Shown here piece by piece: positions 45,720-55,280 of a stretch of 64,000 nucleotides of DNA. Under the pieces are notes generated by a model. The model did not search any database, was not told where the DNA came from, and saw nothing but the letters and a program-made list of their open reading frames with translations. Made by a program: the position numbers and the translations under genes. Source of the stretch: JACKIC01 sp964392305 (GTDB lineage: Bacteria; Planctomycetota; UBA1135; UBA2386). The DNA lies in assembly GCA_964392305.1 (NCBI GenBank), contig CAYMPV010000011.1, forward strand, positions 62,001 to 126,000. The letters are read 5' to 3'. Within the stretch, counting starts at the first letter, position 1; every line of letters begins with the position of its first letter.

Positions 45720-47513
45720 ATGATCCCGCCCATGCGGATCAGGGCTTCGTCACCGCTCCTCCACACCTTCATCATCGCGCTCCGCATCGCCGCGACCCTG
45801 GCCTGCACCCCACTGCTCGCGCAACAGCCCGACGGCGTCGTCGAAGGTCGCGTCCTGGGTCCGCTCGGCGAACCACTGCCCAACGTCGAGATCGTGGCCC
45901 GGCACGACCCGCGCATCGCCGCCCACATCGCCACCACCCGCACCGACGGTGAGGGCATCTTCCGACTGGCGCGTCTGCCGACCGATCGCGCCGTGTACCT
46001 GATCGCGCGCCAACCGGGCCTCACCGCGGCCGTCGGACTCGCGGCGCTGGACGCGAACGTCAAACAGACCGGCATGACGCTGCGGCTGTGGGCAGCGAAC
46101 ACGGTGCGCGGCCGCGTCGTCGATGCGAACGGCCAACCCGTCGTCGGCGCCGCCGTGCTCGGCACCAAGGACCACAGCGGGCTGGACGGCTCCTTCCTGG
46201 TGCCCGAGACGATCACCGACGCAGCAGGCAAGTTCGAGCTCGTCGGCGTGCCGATCGGCGACTGCGTGGTCCGTGCCTGGGCGCCGGGCTTCGAGCTGCG
46301 CGAACACGAACTGCACGCCGTCGCCGACACCACGACCGAAGTGGTGCTGGCGCGCGGTGAAGGCACGCTGCTGTCGATCTACGCCAAGGGCCTGCCGGTC
46401 GAAGTGCTGCCATCGGTCGAGGTCCAGGTCGCCGCCACGCGCAACGGCGCGGCGATCGCGATGCCGAGCCCGATCGAGCGCGCGCGGCTCGACCACAAGG
46501 GCCAGCTGGTGCTGAGGGGCCTGCCGATCGCCGAGTGGCACGTCCGTATGCAAGCGCCCGGGCATCGCTTCGACCCCGCCAGCGCCACCACCGTCAACGG
46601 CCAGTCCGTGCACGTGCTGCCGTTCAAGGCCCGCGCCGTGGCCACCATCACCTTGCGCGGTTCGCTGTGTGACACCGACGGCAAGGCGCTGGCTGGCCAA
46701 CGGTTGATCGCTCGCGCCAGGCCTTCGCGTTCGAACCTCGAGGCCCCAGCGTTCGACGCCACCACCGACGCCGACGGGCAGTTCGCGCTGTCGGCGCCGT
46801 TCGTCCGCGCCGAGGCATACGACCTGTTCCTCGCGGGCTCGCGATGGGTGCTGCAGCAGCCGCAGCTGCGACCGCGGTTCGGTCCCGACCTGCGGGGCAC
46901 CCGCTGGCAGGAGTTCGCCGACCCCGACCGGCAGCTCGAGCTGATCGCGGCCCCGTCGGCGTTCATCAAGGTGCGCCTCGTCGACGCGCACGGCAAGCCG
47001 GCGCCGTTCACGCTCGCGCAGCTGCAACGGCACTACCCGGGCGTGATCCCGCCGTGGCGCACGATCGCGCACGTCGTCAGCGCGCGCGACGGCACGCTGG
47101 ACTTCGGCGGGCTGCCGGGAGGTCCCGCGGAGCTGCGGGTTCATGTCGCCGGCGAGGGCGGCTGCGGGGACTCGGAGGACTTCACGCTGCGCGTCGGCGA
47201 ACGAGACTCGCTCGAGGTCGTACTCCAGCCCGCGGCGATCGTGCGCGGCAGGGCAGTCGACGCAACCGGCAACCCGGCCGCTGGTGTGCGCCTCACGCTC
47301 TGCAACTGGGACCTCGCAGCCAACCAGCAGGACAACACGGAAGTCACCAGGGTCACCACCGACCGCGACGGTCGCTTCGCATTCATCGGCGTGGTGCCGG
47401 GCGGCCATCGCGTGGCGACGGCGCGCTACGAGTTCGCGGGCGAGGGCAACAGCGAACCCTTCGCGGCCCTGCCGGGAGAGAAGGCGGAGCTCGAACTGCG
47501 GCTCGCGAAGTAG
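45720..47513 (+). CDS. Exported protein with carboxypeptidase-regulatory-like repeats
   Basis: The 597-residue protein has a signal peptide (about 1-32, ending near PLLAQQP) and at least three carboxypeptidase-regulatory-like domains, recognisable from VEGRVLGPLGEPLPNVEIVA, VRGRVVDANGQPVVGAAVLG and VRGRAVDATGNPAAGVRLTL with their FRLARLPT/FELVGVPI/FAFIGVVP returns. It is likely a surface or periplasmic protein. The start is the first ATG (45720); ATG 45732 is equally possible. It is the first of two consecutive exported proteins and is related in plan to the genes at 1 and 50.5 kb. Confidence 0.78.
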   Translation: MIPPMRIRASSPLLHTFIIALRIAATLACTPLLAQQPDGVVEGRVLGPLGEPLPNVEIVARHDPRIAAHIATTRTDGEGIFRLARLPTDRAVYLIARQPGLTAAVGLAALDANVKQTGMTLRLWAANTVRGRVVDANGQPVVGAAVLGTKDHSGLDGSFLVPETITDAAGKFELVGVPIGDCVVRAWAPGFELREHELHAVADTTTEVVLARGEGTLLSIYAKGLPVEVLPSVEVQVAATRNGAAIAMPSPIERARLDHKGQLVLRGLPIAEWHVRMQAPGHRFDPASATTVNGQSVHVLPFKARAVATITLRGSLCDTDGKALAGQRLIARARPSRSNLEAPAFDATTDADGQFALSAPFVRAEAYDLFLAGSRWVLQQPQLRPRFGPDLRGTRWQEFADPDRQLELIAAPSAFIKVRLVDAHGKPAPFTLAQLQRHYPGVIPPWRTIAHVVSARDGTLDFGGLPGGPAELRVHVAGEGGCGDSEDFTLRVGERDSLEVVLQPAAIVRGRAVDATGNPAAGVRLTLCNWDLAANQQDNTEVTRVTTDRDGRFAFIGVVPGGHRVATARYEFAGEGNSEPFAALPGEKAELELRLAK

Positions 47514-47692
47514 CGCCGGGCTCGATGGGTGTCGATCCGCACCACGCAGACCAGGGCGAGTCGCCGCGGCAACGTTCCACAGCCCGAGAACCCGCACGCG
47601 ACCTCACCGTGGCGCATGCTTTGCGATCCTCGCGAACAGGTTGCGGCCGGGCCGTGAACTGCCCGCTGCTCCGCTCCATCCCAGGAACAACC

Positions 47693-48883
47693 GTGCGAAA
47701 CGTCACCGCCAGCTGTCTGTTCGCCGTCGCCGCCGTCGCTCTACCGGCACAAACAACCCTGCTCGTCGGTCCCGGCGGCCATGCGCAGATCCGCGACGCG
47801 ATCGCCAACGCGCAGGACGGCGACATCGTCGTCGTGTTGCCGGGCAGCTACGCGCAGTTCGTCGCCGACAAGGCGCTGACGATCCGCGCGCTGACGCCGG
47901 GCACCGTGTTCGTCGATTTCGTGCCCGCGTTCGCGCCGCCGGGATGCCCGGGCTTCGTCTGCGTCGAGGACGGCACGCTGCTGCGCGCGCCAGTGACCGG
48001 GCCCGTGCACGTCGTCGGCCTCACGTTCCTCGACGGCGAGTTCACCCAGGGCGGCTTCACGGCGCGCCACCACGTGCGGGTGCAAGGCGGCAACGTGACC
48101 TTCGATCAGTGCTCGTTCACGTCGAAGGGCGAATACGCGCTCGAGATCTTCAGCAACATGCCCAACCGCACGGTCGCGCATCTGCAAGCGTGCGCGGTGA
48201 CCGGCACGGGTTTCGGCAGCAGTGCACTGGCGGTCTCCGGCGCGAGCGTCACCGCGATCGACTGCACCTTCACCGGCTCGACGGCACCCGTGAACCCCTT
48301 GTTCTCGGGCGCTTCGCGCGGCGTCGTGCTGACGCTCGCCGAGTTCGTCGGCTCTCACCTGTCGATCACGGGCGGCACCCCGAGCACCGTGTCCGCGAGC
48401 GGCGCCGCTGTCAGCGCCGTCGCCAGCGTGTTCTCGATCAGCGACGCGACGCTGACCGCGTCGGTGTGCCCGCTGTCGTACACCGGCATCGCGCGCCTCG
48501 ACCGCTGCCAGCTCAGCGGCGGCGCGAACTGCCAGACCGCGCCGCAGGTACCGCTGCTCGGCGTCACCCGTGCCGCACCGCTGCAACCCGGCATGAACAT
48601 CGGCCTGCAGTGGCACACCGCCCCCAACGGGCTGGTCGGGGTGCTCGTCGGTCTGCGGCTCGCGACCAGCTACCCCAGTGAACTGCAACAACCACTGTGG
48701 CTCGACCCGGCCTACGCATTCGTGTTCGGCTTCACCGTCGCCGACGCGCAGGGGCTCGCGGTCGGCAATTGGGCGCTGCCCGCCAGTCCGGCGCTCGTCG
48801 ACGTGAGCCTGTGGTTCCAGGGCGTCAGCGGCATGTCGTTGCCGCTCGCCGCGAGTCCGCTGGCGGGAGGCGTGGTGCGGTGA
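47693..48883 (+). CDS. Secreted right-handed beta-helix protein
   Basis: The 396-residue protein starts at GTG, preceded by AGGA at 47683-47686. It has a signal peptide (VRNVTASCLFAVAAVALPAQ), then a beta-helix of pectin-lyase type: LLVGPGGHAQIRDAIANAQD, DIVVVLPGSYAQFVADKALT, VVGLTFLDGEFTQGGF and repeated Val/Ala/Gly turns with Cys pairs. Such extracellular proteins carry polysaccharide or are cell-wall decorations; no catalytic motif was seen. Its C-terminal 90 residues (WLDPAYAFVFGFTVADAQGL, ending SLPLAASPLAGGVVR) form a beta domain typical of planctomycete secreted proteins, possibly a sorting element. Confidence 0.75.
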   Translation: MRNVTASCLFAVAAVALPAQTTLLVGPGGHAQIRDAIANAQDGDIVVVLPGSYAQFVADKALTIRALTPGTVFVDFVPAFAPPGCPGFVCVEDGTLLRAPVTGPVHVVGLTFLDGEFTQGGFTARHHVRVQGGNVTFDQCSFTSKGEYALEIFSNMPNRTVAHLQACAVTGTGFGSSALAVSGASVTAIDCTFTGSTAPVNPLFSGASRGVVLTLAEFVGSHLSITGGTPSTVSASGAAVSAVASVFSISDATLTASVCPLSYTGIARLDRCQLSGGANCQTAPQVPLLGVTRAAPLQPGMNIGLQWHTAPNGLVGVLVGLRLATSYPSELQQPLWLDPAYAFVFGFTVADAQGLAVGNWALPASPALVDVSLWFQGVSGMSLPLAASPLAGGVVR

Positions 48884-48914
48884 GGATCGATCCTCGCCTG
48901 CGGCACGACCGACC

Positions 48915-50258
48915 TCACAACACCAGCGCGTTCTTGCACCCGGCCGGCAACGCCCGCAGACACAGTTCCTGCAGCTGGCGCCGCACGTGTTTGTCCTCGA
49001 CCGAAGTGAACACGTAGAGCTTCCACAACCGCGGATAACTCTCGGCGAGGTCACGCAACCGCGGAATGTCCGCGGCGAACGCGTCCAACGGCAACGTGCG
49101 ATCGCCGTCACCGGGGAAGCGCACCAGCGTCTTCGCCTCCTTGAGCTGCATGCGCCGCTTGGGGCAGTAGAGGATCACGTCGTGAACCTCGCCGGTCAGC
49201 GCCTTGGCCTCGGCCTCACGCGCCGCTTCCCACGCAAAGCGCGGTTCGGGTCTGCCCGGCGTGAAGAACGTGTCGAGCAGTTCCTGCTGCACATCCTTGT
49301 TGCTGTAGTAGGGCAGCACCAGCACGCGTTTGGGCAGGGACCTGCGCCGGTACCGCGCGACGAACCGATGCAGGCGTTCGGTCGCCGCGGCGTCGCCGAG
49401 GTCGAGCCCGTCGAGATGCACGAGCAGCGACTCGTCGGTCATGTGCTGCAGGGCCTCGGCGGTCAGCGCCCCGGCGCGCAGCGCCAGTTCGACCATGCGC
49501 GACAGCAGCGCGCCCGCGGCGACCTTGGCGTGGTGGTAGTAGACGCGTTCGCTGAAGTGGTAGCGGCACTCCAGCACGCGCAGCAATTCGCTGACGATGT
49601 CCTCGCGCAGCATGCCGTTCTTCTCGCAGTCGACGAACAGACGCAACGTGCTGCGGTCGACGCGGAAGTAGTCGAGCACGCGGCGGTCGTAGCGCAGCTC
49701 GAGGCCCGTGAACAACGCATCGCGACGCAGGTAGTCGAGCAGGTCGGCGTCGATGGTGTCGCTGACCACCTGGCGCCAGAACGGCGGCACCGCGCGACCG
49801 GTACCGGTGAGGATCGACAACACGTCGTCGCGCATTTCCTGTCGATCGAGCTCGCGACCGAGTTCGGTGTCACCGAGCACCGCCGCGAAGCGTTCCGGCT
49901 CGTCGTGGCGCGGCAGCAGCCCGGTCTGGTCCTCGATGTTGTGCCCGTACGGAATGTGCGTGACGTCGTGCAGCAGGGCTGCGACGCGCAGCACGCGTCG
50001 TTCCGCATCCGTGACCTGGTGGCAACGCGCCGGGTCGCGCGCCGCGTTGCGGTTGCAGGCGTCGAGCAGCTTGTCGCACAAGAACAGCGTGCCGATCGAG
50101 TGCTCGAAGCGCGTGTGCACGGCGCCCGGATAGACGACGCTGGCGCTGCCGAGCTGCTTGATGCCGCGCAGCCGCTGGAACTCGGCGGTGTCGACGAGGC
50201 GCAGCTCGTGGGGGTGCAGCTCGATGTCGCCGTGGACCGGATCGCGAAGGATGCTCAC
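48915..50258 (-). CDS. HD-domain phosphohydrolase, SAMHD1-like
   Basis: The GTG start gives 447 residues. Conserved elements match the SAMHD1/dGTPase branch of HD enzymes: ILRDPVHGDIELHPHE at the start, GAVHTRFEHSIGT (R50 and H53), LLHDVTHIPYGH with H97-D98, and SDTIDADLLDYLRRD with D172. These would bind the metal and hydrolyse nucleotides or nucleoside phosphates. The C-terminal third (about 300-447) is a separate, Arg-rich domain with KLYVFTSVEDKHVRRQLQEL. The start at 50258 gives MSILRDPVHG, the family N-terminus. It is convergent with the beta-helix gene. Confidence 0.82.
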   Translation of the reverse strand: MSILRDPVHGDIELHPHELRLVDTAEFQRLRGIKQLGSASVVYPGAVHTRFEHSIGTLFLCDKLLDACNRNAARDPARCHQVTDAERRVLRVAALLHDVTHIPYGHNIEDQTGLLPRHDEPERFAAVLGDTELGRELDRQEMRDDVLSILTGTGRAVPPFWRQVVSDTIDADLLDYLRRDALFTGLELRYDRRVLDYFRVDRSTLRLFVDCEKNGMLREDIVSELLRVLECRYHFSERVYYHHAKVAAGALLSRMVELALRAGALTAEALQHMTDESLLVHLDGLDLGDAAATERLHRFVARYRRRSLPKRVLVLPYYSNKDVQQELLDTFFTPGRPEPRFAWEAAREAEAKALTGEVHDVILYCPKRRMQLKEAKTLVRFPGDGDRTLPLDAFAADIPRLRDLAESYPRLWKLYVFTSVEDKHVRRQLQELCLRALPAGCKNALVL

Positions 50259-50291
50259 GCGGTCGCGACCGTAGCACGGGCGACGCGACGG

Positions 50292-50334
50292 CAGAAAGAA
50301 AAGCGGGGGCCGGACCGACGAGGTCCAGCCCCCC
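50292..50334 (-). terminator. Probable intrinsic terminator downstream of the 50.5 kb gene
   Basis: GGGGGC/GCCCCC and GGACC/GGTCC stems form a two-part hairpin with one C/A mismatch and a GACGA loop. On the minus strand it is followed by GCTTTTCTTTCT, a T-rich tract. It lies about 190 bases past the minus-strand exported-protein stop and before the HD gene. Confidence 0.65.
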
Positions 50335-50522
50335 ACCACACAACGAAGCCACACGAGGTACGAGCCATGTTCACACAGGGCTCGACGACGAAGATTACCC
50401 CACGATCCGGCGGCAGGCGGAGGCAGGCGTTCGGCGAACAGCGACGCTGCCGCCAACCCGCGGCGGCATGGTGAGCAGCGACGATCCCGCCGCGAGACGA
50501 CCCGCGCCGCGGGTTCGCCGGC

Positions 50523-52034
50523 TCATTCGGGCGACGGCGCCCGCAGCTCGATCGGCCCGGTCGCATCGACGTGTTCGCGTCGTTCGTGCCCCTTGGCGAC
50601 GCCATCGACGAAGGTCTGCAGGTCGAACGTGAAGCGACCCGCGTGCGGCAACGACACGCGCCATGGGATGTCCGCGACCAGCGGCTGCTGCAGGCCACCG
50701 CCGAGGTTGGTGGCGCCGATCCAGACGCTGCCGGCACGCGGCGGCACCAGCACGAACTCGACCGGACCACCGACCCAACGCGGCAACACCACCGGGTCGG
50801 CCGGGTCGGTTGGCACGATGACGCGACCCGCGTGCCCCGGTGCCTCGACGCGCCACCACGCGGCCGCATCGCCGATCACGAACGCGCCTTCGCGGTCGCC
50901 GAACGCCGCCAACAGCCCGGGCGCCTCGACCTGTGCGGGCAACAACCGGCGCGCTGGACCAGTCGGCAGGCGCTGGGGATCGTCACAGCCGAACACCCGC
51001 GCCCCGGCGACCGGAACGCCGCGCGCATCGACGACCCGCCCGGACCGCGGCGCGACGTAGGACATCGGCAGCGCGAGGTTCTCGGCCCGGTCGCGCAGAC
51101 GCACGGCGCGCGGCGCCGTGATCGGCGCCAGCGGGTGCACGACGACGACGCCGACCTCGCAGTCGCGCGGCAGATCGTCGATGACGGCGAGGCCGTTGCC
51201 GTCGACCGGCCAACCGCCGGCGATCGTCTGCGCGAAGAACGGGTACGAACTGAGCTCGCTCGACACCGTCGCCAACGGCACGACGAACACGCGCGCCTGG
51301 GTCCCGGGCTGGCCGATGCCGACGAGCTGCACCCGCAGAGGTGTTGACGGCACCAGCACGATCTTGCGTTCGAGTCCCGCGAGCGTCATTTCGACGAACT
51401 CGGCGACCGCCGCGAACCCGGTTGCATGCACGACGATCGGCACGCCGTCGCCGGTCGCCGTGGTGGCCGCGAAGTGGCCTTCGGTGTCGCTGACGACCTC
51501 GACGGGCAGCCCGGCGGCATCGTGTTCACCGAGCCACAGGCGCGCGCCAGCGATCGGCTTGCCATCGGCGGTGACGACGGTGCCGGTGACCGGCGCCGGC
51601 AGCCCGACGAGGTGTGCTTGCGCCTGGGCTGGGTCGAACGCAGCGCGCCGCACCAGCCGCGCCCCGTCTTCGGTGGTGATGGCGACGAGGCTGAAGCCGC
51701 GGCCGTCATCTCCGCGCAACTGCGCGCCGACGCCCGCGAGCAAGGTGGTGGGCAGGCTCTGCCGTGCACCTGGTCGTTGCGCCACGACCGGCGCCGTGAC
51801 CGGATGCAGGAACTGTTCTTCGCTGGTCACCGTGACCATCACGCGCAGACCGACATCGGGATCTTGGCCCGCCGGCGCGACGCCGGGCGGCGGCTCGCCA
51901 ACCGTGTCGACGCCGGTCGTCGGCGTACCGTCGGCGGCAACAGTCGGCGTCACCGGCAGGTCCGGGTCACCGCGCAGCCCGAACGCGGCGTAGCCGATGG
52001 CCGCGACCAGCGTCGCCAGCAGCGCCACCATCAT
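50523..52034 (-). CDS. TM-anchored exported protein with carboxypeptidase-regulatory-like repeats
   Basis: The 503-residue protein begins with an uncleaved-looking TM helix (MMVALLATLVAAIGYAAFGL), a Pro/Thr/Asp-rich linker (about 22-65), and several beta-sandwich domains. These include VTGTVVTADGKPIAGARLWL and RSGRVVDARGVPVAGARVFG, each typical of the carboxypeptidase-regulatory family. The start at 52034 is chosen from AAGGA 5 bases upstream; three other in-frame ATG codons lie farther upstream without ribosome-binding sites. It diverges from the glycosyltransferase operon, 80 bases away. Confidence 0.72.
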   Translation of the reverse strand: MMVALLATLVAAIGYAAFGLRGDPDLPVTPTVAADGTPTTGVDTVGEPPPGVAPAGQDPDVGLRVMVTVTSEEQFLHPVTAPVVAQRPGARQSLPTTLLAGVGAQLRGDDGRGFSLVAITTEDGARLVRRAAFDPAQAQAHLVGLPAPVTGTVVTADGKPIAGARLWLGEHDAAGLPVEVVSDTEGHFAATTATGDGVPIVVHATGFAAVAEFVEMTLAGLERKIVLVPSTPLRVQLVGIGQPGTQARVFVVPLATVSSELSSYPFFAQTIAGGWPVDGNGLAVIDDLPRDCEVGVVVVHPLAPITAPRAVRLRDRAENLALPMSYVAPRSGRVVDARGVPVAGARVFGCDDPQRLPTGPARRLLPAQVEAPGLLAAFGDREGAFVIGDAAAWWRVEAPGHAGRVIVPTDPADPVVLPRWVGGPVEFVLVPPRAGSVWIGATNLGGGLQQPLVADIPWRVSLPHAGRFTFDLQTFVDGVAKGHERREHVDATGPIELRAPSPE

Positions 52035-52039
52035 CGAGG

Positions 52040-52044
52040 TCCTT
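52040..52044 (-). promoter_or_regulatory. Ribosome-binding site of the 50.5 kb exported-protein gene
   Basis: AAGGA on the minus strand is 5 bases before the ATG at 52034, choosing it among four in-frame ATG codons. Confidence 0.55.
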
Positions 52045-52114
52045 CGTTGCATGCCGTTCGGTGCCAGGAGGATACCTTCACGCATGTCCAAGTGCCGCCA
52101 ACACCTGGTGACCC

Positions 52115-53191
52115 GTGACCCTGCCGATCGCCATCGACTACCGCCCCGCTCTGCTGTCGCCGGCAGGCATCGGCCGCGCCACACGCGAACTGGCCAACGC
52201 CCTGGCCGCGCGCGACGACCTGCAGGTCCACCTGTTCGGGCACTGCCTGGCGCCGGCGCGGGTCACCTCGACACCGCCCGCGAACGCGTTCCTGCACCGC
52301 CTGCCGATCCCCGGCCGCTGCCTGCCGCGCCTGGCGCGCCTGGGCTGGCCGGCCGAACGACTGGCCGGCAAGGCGCGCGTGTTCCACTGGACCGACTACG
52401 TGTTCCCGCCGATCGGCGCCGCGAGCAAGGTGCTCACCGTGCACGACCTGGCGTTCGTGCGTGAGCCGAGCTGGCACGGCGACGACGCGGCGAGCCTGTG
52501 CGAACGCACGCGCGTCGCGATCGCCGCCGCCGACGTCGTGATCGTGCCGTCGCACGCGACCGCCGCCGACGTCACCGCATTCGCACCACACGCGACCGTG
52601 CGCGTGGTGCCGTTCGGCGCCGATCACGTGCGCGCAACCGGGCGGGCACGACCGCAGGTTGAACCATACGCACTGTGCGTCGGCACGATCGAGCCGCGCA
52701 AGAACCACCTGCGCCTGTTGGCTGCGTGGCGACGTCTGCCGCTGCCGCGGCCGCGCCTGGTGGTGATCGGCCGCGTCGGCTGGGCCTGCGACGAAGCCGT
52801 CGCCGCGCTGCGCGCTGCTTCACGTGAAGGTTGGCTGTCGTGGCTGCAGGACGCCGACGATGTGGCGCTGCAGACCTGGATGCAACACGCGCAACTGCTC
52901 GTCTACCCATCGCTGTGGGAAGGCTTCGGCTTTCCGCCGCTCGAAGCGATGCAACTCGGCGTGCCGGTCGTGGCCAACCGCTGCGCGCCACTCGAAGAAC
53001 TGCTCGGTGACGCCGGCCTGCTCGTCGACGCCACGGACGAGGCGCAGTTCGTCGATGGCCTGCAGCGCGCGCTCGGCGACGCGGCGCAACGCACGCAGCT
53101 GATCCGGGCCGGCCGCGAACGCGCCGCGACGCGACGCTGGGTCGATTGCGCCGCGGCCCACGCCGCGATCTACCACGAGGTTGCCCGATGA
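52115..53191 (+). CDS. GT4-family glycosyltransferase (first of three)
   Basis: The 358-residue GT-B enzyme has the N-terminal acceptor domain (PIAIDYRPALLSPAGIGRAT), the central GTIEPRKNHLRLLAAW nucleotide-sugar region and PSLWEGFGFPPLEAMQLGVP, the E-x7-E motif of family 4 transferases. It probably adds a sugar to a polysaccharide, lipopolysaccharide or glycoprotein acceptor. The GTG start lacks a visible ribosome-binding site. Its stop overlaps the next gene's ATG (ATGA). The acceptor and donor cannot be deduced. Confidence 0.87.
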   Translation: MTLPIAIDYRPALLSPAGIGRATRELANALAARDDLQVHLFGHCLAPARVTSTPPANAFLHRLPIPGRCLPRLARLGWPAERLAGKARVFHWTDYVFPPIGAASKVLTVHDLAFVREPSWHGDDAASLCERTRVAIAAADVVIVPSHATAADVTAFAPHATVRVVPFGADHVRATGRARPQVEPYALCVGTIEPRKNHLRLLAAWRRLPLPRPRLVVIGRVGWACDEAVAALRAASREGWLSWLQDADDVALQTWMQHAQLLVYPSLWEGFGFPPLEAMQLGVPVVANRCAPLEELLGDAGLLVDATDEAQFVDGLQRALGDAAQRTQLIRAGRERAATRRWVDCAAAHAAIYHEVAR

Positions 53192-54219
53192 AGGTCGTGT
53201 TCGACGGCGCCTGCCTGCGCGATCAGCCGATCACCGGCGTCGGCCGCGCCTTCCTGAACGGCGTCGTCGCCTACGCCAAGGCCCGCGGCGCCTGCACGCT
53301 GCTGGTGCCACAGGGCACCACCGCTCCGGCGCTGCCCGGCGTCGAGCACACCGTGCAGTTGGTCACGGCGCCGCGCGGCGCGTTCCGCCGCCAGCTGCTG
53401 CTGCCGCGCTTGCTGCGCCGGCTGCAGGCCGATGTGCTGCACAGCTCGGTGGCGTCGGTGCCGCTGCGGGCGCCGTGCCCGACGATCGCGACCGCCCACG
53501 ACCTGCCGTGGCTGCACCCCGAGCTCGGCGAAACGACATCGGCGCGAGCGCGCCTCGCCAGCCGCCGCGCCCTGGCCGGCGCCGACGCGGTGATCGCGCC
53601 GTCGATGTTCACCGCCGACGACGTGCGCCGCTGCCCCGGGGTCGACATGCGGCACGTGCACGTGATCCCGCACGGCACCAGCCTCGGCGCCGAGCCCGAC
53701 GCCCGGGCCGTGGCCGCGCGGTGCGGGCCGCTGCTCGTGCTCGGTGACGACCGGCCGCGCAAGAACCGTGAACGCGTGCGCGCGGCCCATGCGTTGGCCA
53801 AGGCGAACTGTCCCGACCTGCCACCGCTGCGCTTCGCCGGTCCTCCCGACGACTACGTCGACGAAGCCACCAAGCTCGAACTGCTGCGCGATTGCCGCGC
53901 CGTGGTGCAGTGCTCGTTGTTCGAGGGCTTCGGCATGCCGGTGCTCGAGGCGCTCGCCCAGGGCGCGCCGCTGGTTTGCAGCGACATCCCGCCGCACCGC
54001 GAGATCGCCCGTTCCCAGGCCCTGTTCGTCGACCCGCGCTCGGTCGGCTCGATCCAGGCGGCGCTGGTCGCGATCCATCGCGACGCGACCATGCGCAGCA
54101 GACTCGCGGCCGGCGGCTGGCTGCTGGCGCGCGCGTTCGCGCCGGCGGTCACGGCGGAACGCTGGTTCGCACTGCATCAGGAAGTGCATCGCCGCCGCGG
54201 CGAGGCGTTGCGCCGATGA
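53188..54219 (+). CDS. GT4-family glycosyltransferase (second of three)
   Basis: The 343-residue protein starts at an ATG overlapping the first transferase's stop and gives KVVFDGACLRDQPITGVGRA, the first Rossmann strand. DVLHSSVASVPLRAPCPTIA, LVLGDDRPRKNRERVRAAHA, and CSLFEGFGMPVLEALAQGAP complete the GT-B/GT4 pattern. The RKN element after a short loop is less conserved than in its neighbours, hinting at a different sugar donor. It is coupled to the third transferase by a second ATGA overlap. Confidence 0.85.
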   Translation: MKVVFDGACLRDQPITGVGRAFLNGVVAYAKARGACTLLVPQGTTAPALPGVEHTVQLVTAPRGAFRRQLLLPRLLRRLQADVLHSSVASVPLRAPCPTIATAHDLPWLHPELGETTSARARLASRRALAGADAVIAPSMFTADDVRRCPGVDMRHVHVIPHGTSLGAEPDARAVAARCGPLLVLGDDRPRKNRERVRAAHALAKANCPDLPPLRFAGPPDDYVDEATKLELLRDCRAVVQCSLFEGFGMPVLEALAQGAPLVCSDIPPHREIARSQALFVDPRSVGSIQAALVAIHRDATMRSRLAAGGWLLARAFAPAVTAERWFALHQEVHRRRGEALRR

Positions 54220-55280
54220 CGCTTCACGTCGCGGTTTCGGGCTGGCTGCTCGGCACACCTTCGGGCGCCAACCGCCGCCTGCAGGCTTTGCTGCACCACA
54301 TCGCACCGTTGCTCGTCGGCGACGAACGCATCACCGTGCTGCACCGCGCCGACGTGCCGCCGTTCGCGACGTTGCCGCAGGTCTCGTGGTGCGCCGTGTC
54401 GATCGCCGCGACGCCGACGCTGCGGCGCATCTGGTGCGAACGCCGCCTGCTGCCCGGCATCGTGCAGCAAGTCGGTGCGAACGTGCTCGACCACGGCTTC
54501 CTGCCGCTGCCGCGGCTGCGTGTCCCGGTGGTGCTGACGGTGCATGACCTGCGCGCCGCCGAGGGTCTGACGCGCTGGCCGCGCTGGCTGGCGCGGCGCA
54601 CCGTGCGCGACAGCGCCGCGCGCGCCGCGGCGGTCGTGGTGCCGAGCGACTTCACCCGCCGCGCGCTGCGTGCGTTCGCGCCGGCCGCGGCACCGATCGT
54701 GATCCACAACGGCGTCGCGCTGCCGCCCGTCGCGGCGACACCGACGACGCGGCCCGGGCATCTGCTGCACGTCGGCCACCTCGAGCCGCGCAAGAACCTC
54801 GAGGTGATCGTGCGCGCCCTGGCGCTGCTGCCTGCGGCGGAACGCCCCGAATTGCGCCTCGTCGGCCGCGACGCCGGCAGCCTCGGCGCGTTGCGCACCC
54901 TCGCGCTCGCGCTCGGCGTCGAGGACCGGCTCCGCCACTGCGGCCAGCTCGACGACCAGGCGCTCGCGGTGCAGTTCGCCGACGCCCGCGCCGTGGTGGT
55001 GCCGTCGCGCTACGAGGGTTTCGGCCTGCCCGCGCTCGAAGGGCTCGCCCACGACCGACCGGTGCTGGTGGCCGATGCGGGCGCGTTGCCCGAGGTCGTC
55101 GGTGCCGCGGGCACCGTGTTGCCGGCCGACGACGCCGCGGCGTGGTCACGCGCGATCGCCGCGACCGCCGACGCCACCTCGGACCCCGCGCGTCGTCTGC
55201 AGGCGGCTCGCCACGACTGGCCCTCGGCCGCTGCGCAACTGCTGCAGGTCTGGCGCCGCGTCGCTAACGCAGATAGGTGA
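54216..55280 (+). CDS. GT4-family glycosyltransferase (third of three)
   Basis: The 354-residue protein has SGWLLGTPSGANRRLQALLH at the N-terminus, LLHVGHLEPRKNLEVIVRAL (donor binding) and VPSRYEGFGLPALEGLAHDR (E-x7-E). These are GT4 landmarks. With the other two it would build an oligosaccharide of at least three sugars, or modify an envelope glycan. Its 3' end overlaps the convergent tail-anchored FHA gene by 17 bases. No polymerase, flippase or sugar-nucleotide genes are adjacent, so the pathway lies partly elsewhere. Confidence 0.87.
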   Translation: MTLHVAVSGWLLGTPSGANRRLQALLHHIAPLLVGDERITVLHRADVPPFATLPQVSWCAVSIAATPTLRRIWCERRLLPGIVQQVGANVLDHGFLPLPRLRVPVVLTVHDLRAAEGLTRWPRWLARRTVRDSAARAAAVVVPSDFTRRALRAFAPAAAPIVIHNGVALPPVAATPTTRPGHLLHVGHLEPRKNLEVIVRALALLPAAERPELRLVGRDAGSLGALRTLALALGVEDRLRHCGQLDDQALAVQFADARAVVVPSRYEGFGLPALEGLAHDRPVLVADAGALPEVVGAAGTVLPADDAAAWSRAIAATADATSDPARRLQAARHDWPSAAAQLLQVWRRVANADR

